From Nitrospirota bacterium (GTDB taxonomy: Bacteria; NPL-UPA2; JAADIA01): DNA of 8,239 nt. Where the stretch lies: positions 1 through 8,239 of the forward strand of contig JAADIA010000065.1 of NCBI GenBank assembly GCA_013151555.1, read 5' to 3'. Numbering within the stretch: the first letter of the stretch is position 1; each line of letters starts with the position of its first letter. Below are positions 5,844-8,239 of the stretch, one piece after another. The notes under the pieces are model-generated. The model made no database searches. It saw nothing but the letters and a program-made list of their open reading frames with translations, and was not told where the DNA came from. The translations under genes were made by a program, and so were the position numbers.

Positions 5844-7077
5844 ACCTCCTCACCAAAAGAGTAGCATTATGCCCGCCGAAACCCAGAGAATTGGAAACAG
5901 CTACTTTCACTTCCGCCTTCCTGGCCTGGTTAGGAACATAATCAAGGTCACATTCCGGGTCCGGGTACTCGTAATTAATCGTAGGAGGGATAAGATTCTT
6001 TTCCATAGCTAAAAGGCAAACTATAAGTTCCACTCCTCCCGCGGCCCCCAATAGATGACCGGTCATAGATTTGGTAGAACTGATAGCTACTTTCTTGGCA
6101 TACTCTCCAAAAACGGTCTTTATAGCCATAGTCTCGAATTTATCATTCAGCGGAGTTGAAGTTCCATGGGCATTGATATAATCAACGCTTTCCGGTTTTA
6201 AGTCGGCATCTTTAAGAGCCAGCTCCATAGATCGCGCTGCTCCCTCACCTTCAGGTGCAGGTGCAGTAATATGGCAAGCATCGCCACTCATCCCATAGCC
6301 GACGACTTCTCCATAAATACGGGCGCCCCTTTTTAGAGCATGCTCTAAGTTTTCCAAGACGATTATTCCTGCTCCTTCTCCCATAACAAACCCATCGCGC
6401 GTTTTATCAAAAGGACGGCTGGCCTTCTCCGGCTCGTCATTGCGAGTGGAGAGAGCCTTCATAGCGCAGAAGCCACCTACTCCAAGAGGGGTAATAGCTG
6501 CCTCAGCCCCTCCGGCGATCATTACTTCAGCTTCACCCCGCTGGATTATCCGGTAGGAGTCTCCAATGGCATGAGAGGCAGAAGCACAAGCTGTAGCCAC
6601 ACAAGAATTAGGACCCTTTACCCCTAATGTAATGGAGACCTGTCCCGAGGCCATGTTCACGATGAGCATAGGGATAAAGAAAGGAGAGATTTTAGCGGGA
6701 CCTTTTTCTAACAGGACACTGTGCTGTTTCTCGATAGTGGATATCCCTCCAATCCCGGAACCAATTAAGACCCCAATCCGATTGATATCCTCCTCCTCAA
6801 TATTCAGACGGGCATCTTCAACCGCATCCAGGGAGGCCACCAGAGCAAACTGAGCAAAGCGATCCATCCGTCGGACTTCTTTCTTTCCCAGACGCAAATT
6901 AGGGTCAAAATCGTTAACCTGACCGGCAATTCGGCTATCATAGGCATTAGCTTCGAAGTGAGTTAATTTCCCTACTCCACTTTTACCCCGGGAAAGCGAC
7001 GACCAGAAATCCTCTTTATTATCCCCAACGGGAGAGATTACCCCCAACCCCGTGACTACCACTCGCTTTCTTTCCAC
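5833..7077 (-). CDS. fabF: 3-oxoacyl-[acyl-carrier-protein] synthase II
   Basis: This is the condensing enzyme of type II fatty acid synthesis: it joins malonyl-ACP to an acyl chain, lengthening it by two carbons. It has 414 residues, the standard length. The active-site Cys164 lies in [13 protein letters not shown], His304 in [11 protein letters not shown], Lys336 in STKSMTG, and His341 in the following [10 protein letters not shown]; the C-terminal GFGGHN loop is at 399-404. This Cys-His-His set marks FabF/FabB rather than FabH. The start is GTG (7075-7077), encoding [10 protein letters not shown] read as MERKR, preceded by GAGGGGGT. It follows acpP after 93 bp and overlaps rnc, the common acpP-fabF-rnc arrangement. 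The dispersed AT-rich repeat ends just before its ribosome binding site. Confidence 0.97.
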   Translation of the reverse strand: MERKRVVVTGLGVISPVGDNKEDFWSSLSRGKSGVGKLTHFEANAYDSRIAGQVNDFDPNLRLGKKEVRRMDRFAQFALVASLDAVEDARLNIEEEDINRIGVLIGSGIGGISTIEKQHSVLLEKGPAKISPFFIPMLIVNMASGQVSITLGVKGPNSCVATACASASHAIGDSYRIIQRGEAEVMIAGGAEAAITPLGVGGFCAMKALSTRNDEPEKASRPFDKTRDGFVMGEGAGIIVLENLEHALKRGARIYGEVVGYGMSGDACHITAPAPEGEGAARSMELALKDADLKPESVDYINAHGTSTPLNDKFETMAIKTVFGEYAKKVAISSTKSMTGHLLGAAGGVELIVCLLAMEKNLIPPTINYEYPDPECDLDYVPNQARKAEVKVAVSNSLGFGGHNATLLVRRYEG

Positions 7078-7088
7078 ACTACCCCCTC

Positions 7089-7128
7089 AACTCGCTGCAC
7101 TCGTAATTGTAAATTTTAAATTGTAAAT
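7089..7128. repeat. Dispersed AT-rich repeat, copy 2 (before fabF)
   Basis: This is the partner of 2767-2820. The first 24 bases agree at 21 positions and the following AAATTTTAAATTG(C/T)AAAT block at 17 of 18. It lies in the same orientation and in the same place relative to a gene, ending a few bases before the fabF Shine-Dalgarno sequence. The rest of the 93-bp gap is also AATTG-rich. Confidence 0.7.
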
Positions 7129-7170
7129 GTCAATTTGCAATTCAAAAAGTTGCGACCACACGGAACTCAC

Positions 7171-7407
7171 TTATTTCTTAGTATGTTCCTCAACATACTT
7201 AATAGCCGCTCCTACAGTGGTAATCTTTTCTGCATCCTCATCCGGAATCTCGATATCAAACTCTTCCTCTAAAGCCATTACCAATTCCACTGTATCCAGA
7301 GAGTCGGCTCCTAAATCATCTATAAATGAGGCTTTTGGAGTAACCTCATTAGCATCTACTCCTAACTGTTCCACGATAATTTCCTTAATTCTTTTTTCCA
7401 AAGCCAT
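7171..7407 (-). CDS. acpP: Acyl carrier protein
   Basis: This small acidic protein carries growing acyl chains on a 4'-phosphopantetheine arm during fatty acid and lipid synthesis. The 78 residues match the usual length of 75-80. The prosthetic group attaches at Ser36 in the motif [18 protein letters not shown], with helix 1 at about 3-15 and acidic helix 2 directly after Ser36. ATG 7405-7407 is chosen because AGGAGG lies seven bases upstream. A longer in-frame start at 7434 would place that site inside the gene and add a non-family MFLIPGGEK extension. It sits between fabG and fabF, the usual place in fab operons. Confidence 0.97.
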   Translation of the reverse strand: MALEKRIKEIIVEQLGVDANEVTPKASFIDDLGADSLDTVELVMALEEEFDIEIPDEDAEKITTVGAAIKYVEEHTKK

Positions 7408-7414
7408 CTTTTCA

Positions 7415-7420
7415 CCTCCT
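7415..7420 (-). promoter_or_regulatory. Ribosome binding site deciding the acpP start
   Basis: AGGAGG with TGAAAAG between it and ATG 7405-7407 is a consensus site at ideal spacing. This fits the high expression expected of ACP and rules out the upstream ATG at 7434. Confidence 0.85.
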
Positions 7421-7438
7421 GGTATCAAAAACATACCT

Positions 7439-7471
7439 GATTACAAAGATTTTCTCAGATTACACGGATTT
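7439..7471. repeat. Two-copy 19-bp-period repeat upstream of acpP
   Basis: GATTACAAAGATTT (7439) and GATTACACGGATTT (7458) agree at 12 of 14 bases and start 19 bases apart. From memory, GATTACAC-GATT strings are frequent intergenic filler in some uncultured bacteria. I see no coding role. Confidence 0.6.
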
Positions 7472-7624
7472 AAAACATTAAACTCCCAACATGGCAACTA
7501 TTTATTGCCGAATTTAACCAACAAACCAACTTTTGAATTAAATCCCCCCCTTCTTCTTCTAAAAGCTAATCTTAAACCCATTAAGATACTCTCTCGTTAA
7601 ATCCCGGTCCCTATCCCGGATTAG

Positions 7625-7655
7625 AGACATCCTGAGCTTTATAAATAGGATGTCT
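7625..7655. repeat. 9-bp hairpin at the fabG stop codon
   Basis: AGACATCCT (7625-7633) and AGGATGTCT (7647-7655) pair perfectly around 13 bases. On the minus strand the stem begins with the last base of the fabG TAA. No T run follows, so attenuation or 3'-end protection is more plausible than full termination. Confidence 0.6.
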
Positions 7656-8239
7656 TACATAACCATTCCTCCATCCACGCTTATTACCTGACCGGTAACA
7701 TAATCAGCGTTATCGGAAACGAGAAAAAGAACTATCTTAGCTACATCCTCAGGAGTACCAAGCCGATTGAGAGGAATTTGCTTACGCAGCTCCTCTTTCT
7801 TGTCATCCGATAATTTCTCCGTCATCAACGTCTTTATGAATCCGGGAGCTATAGCATTCACATTTATTCCCCGGGGAGCCAATTCCCGGGCGGCACTTTT
7901 GGTAAGTCCGATAACTCCTGCCTTGGAAGCCGCATAATTTGCCTGACCCACATTGCCGATGAGCCCGATTACCGAAGCAACATTGACAATTTTTCCTTTT
8001 CTCGCCTTCATCATCGGTCTGGCTACGGCTTTCAGGCAGTTAAAAGCTCCTTTTAAATTTATCTCTATCACCTTATCCCAGTCCGATTCCTTCATTCGAA
8101 CGAGGAGAGAATCAGCAGTTATCCCGGCATTGTTGATTAGTATATCAATCCTTCCAAACATGTCAAGTGTTTTATCAACCATTTCACTAACTTCTTTAGT
8201 TTTAGATACATCCGTCTTGGAAACCAACGTTTGTCTTCC
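7655..8239 (-). CDS. fabG: 3-oxoacyl-[acyl-carrier-protein] reductase (5' end outside window)
   Basis: This NADPH-dependent short-chain dehydrogenase reduces 3-oxoacyl-ACP to 3-hydroxyacyl-ACP, the first reduction of the fatty-acid elongation cycle. The frame is open to the window edge, giving 194 visible residues of about 245, so roughly the first 50, including the TGxxxGIG cofactor loop, are missing. Visible family features are DVS, NNAG (36-39), the conserved Asn61, catalytic Ser89, Tyr102 and Lys106 in YAASK, then RGINVNAIAPGFI and the C-terminal VTGQVISVDGGMVM. An in-frame TTG at 8225-8227 is not the start, because the preceding frame stays open and the fold needs its N-terminal strand. 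The neighbouring acpP and fabF support FabG over other short-chain dehydrogenases. Confidence 0.94.
   Translation of the reverse strand, partial: GRQTLVSKTDVSKTKEVSEMVDKTLDMFGRIDILINNAGITADSLLVRMKESDWDKVIEINLKGAFNCLKAVARPMMKARKGKIVNVASVIGLIGNVGQANYAASKAGVIGLTKSAARELAPRGINVNAIAPGFIKTLMTEKLSDDKKEELRKQIPLNRLGTPEDVAKIVLFLVSDNADYVTGQVISVDGGMVM

Larger units (their letters stand above)
7408..7654. other. Gap between fabG and acpP
   Basis: These 247 bp interrupt an otherwise compact fab operon. They contain the acpP ribosome binding site, the 19-bp-period repeat, a run of seven C (7546-7552), a doubled ATCCCGG (7602, 7613) and part of the hairpin at the fabG stop. I see no convincing gene or strong promoter in it. 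Confidence 0.5.

Noticed and set aside
7498-7581. 27-codon minus-strand ORF (MGLRLAFRRRRGG...) between fabG and acpP
   Set aside because: The ribosome binding site is poor, the composition is repeat-like and basic, and no family resemblance is seen. Probably chance.
7127-7600. 157-codon plus-strand frame across acpP
   Set aside because: It is antisense to acpP, has no recognisable domain and no good ribosome binding site. Its length comes from the codon pattern of the gene opposite.
8225-8227. TTG as the fabG start
   Set aside because: The frame continues upstream to the window edge and the protein would lack its NADPH-binding N-terminus.

Overview
The window is an ordinary bacterial chromosomal segment in which every convincing gene lies on the minus strand, so transcription runs from high to low coordinates. 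The gene content is a type II fatty-acid-synthesis block (fabG-acpP-fabF) with rnc overlapping it, then an acyl-CoA dehydrogenase and both subunits of an electron-transfer flavoprotein whose alpha subunit carries a two-cluster ferredoxin domain. Last comes a decayed sodium/solute symporter. The Fe-S type EtfA is typical of anaerobes that perform flavin-based electron bifurcation, so an anaerobic, possibly fermentative or syntrophic bacterium is likely. The moderate base composition and the repeat-filled gaps recall genomes of uncultured lineages, but the phylum cannot be read from this window.

Region by region, in transcription order: fabG, cut by the window edge (7655-8239); a 247-bp gap with a hairpin at the fabG stop and a 19-bp-period repeat; acpP (7171-7407); a 93-bp gap holding an AT-rich dispersed repeat; fabF (5833-7077, GTG start), overlapping rnc (5115-5843) by 11 bp; a gap holding three hairpins and two copies of a direct repeat; the acyl-CoA dehydrogenase (3790-4929); a short gap with an 8-bp tandem repeat; etfB (2935-3726); a 169-bp gap with a GC-rich hairpin, a 15-bp inverted repeat and a second copy of the dispersed repeat; etfA (1575-2765); about 360 bp without a gene but with a plausible promoter; a very short interrupted ORF (1136-1216); and an SSS-family symporter pseudogene (2-1139).

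The genes fall into three functional units. FabG, ACP and FabF make up part of the fatty-acid elongation cycle, with rnc in the same transcription unit as a housekeeping RNA-processing gene. The dehydrogenase, EtfB and Fe-S EtfA look like a soluble acyl-CoA dehydrogenase/ETF complex in the same gene order as carCDE-type operons, probably coupling NADH, an acyl/enoyl-CoA pair and ferredoxin. The symporter locus is degenerating: it has a lost start codon, several frameshifts and in-frame deletions, and so probably makes no transporter.

I did not find a new multi-gene system. The most interesting material lies between the genes: a modular hairpin cassette between rnc and the dehydrogenase gene, a dispersed repeat just upstream of two start codons, and evidence that the symporter start once overlapped the stop of a tiny upstream ORF. 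I saw no tRNA, rRNA, CRISPR array or transposase gene. No minus-strand hairpin is followed by the T-run expected of a classical intrinsic terminator.
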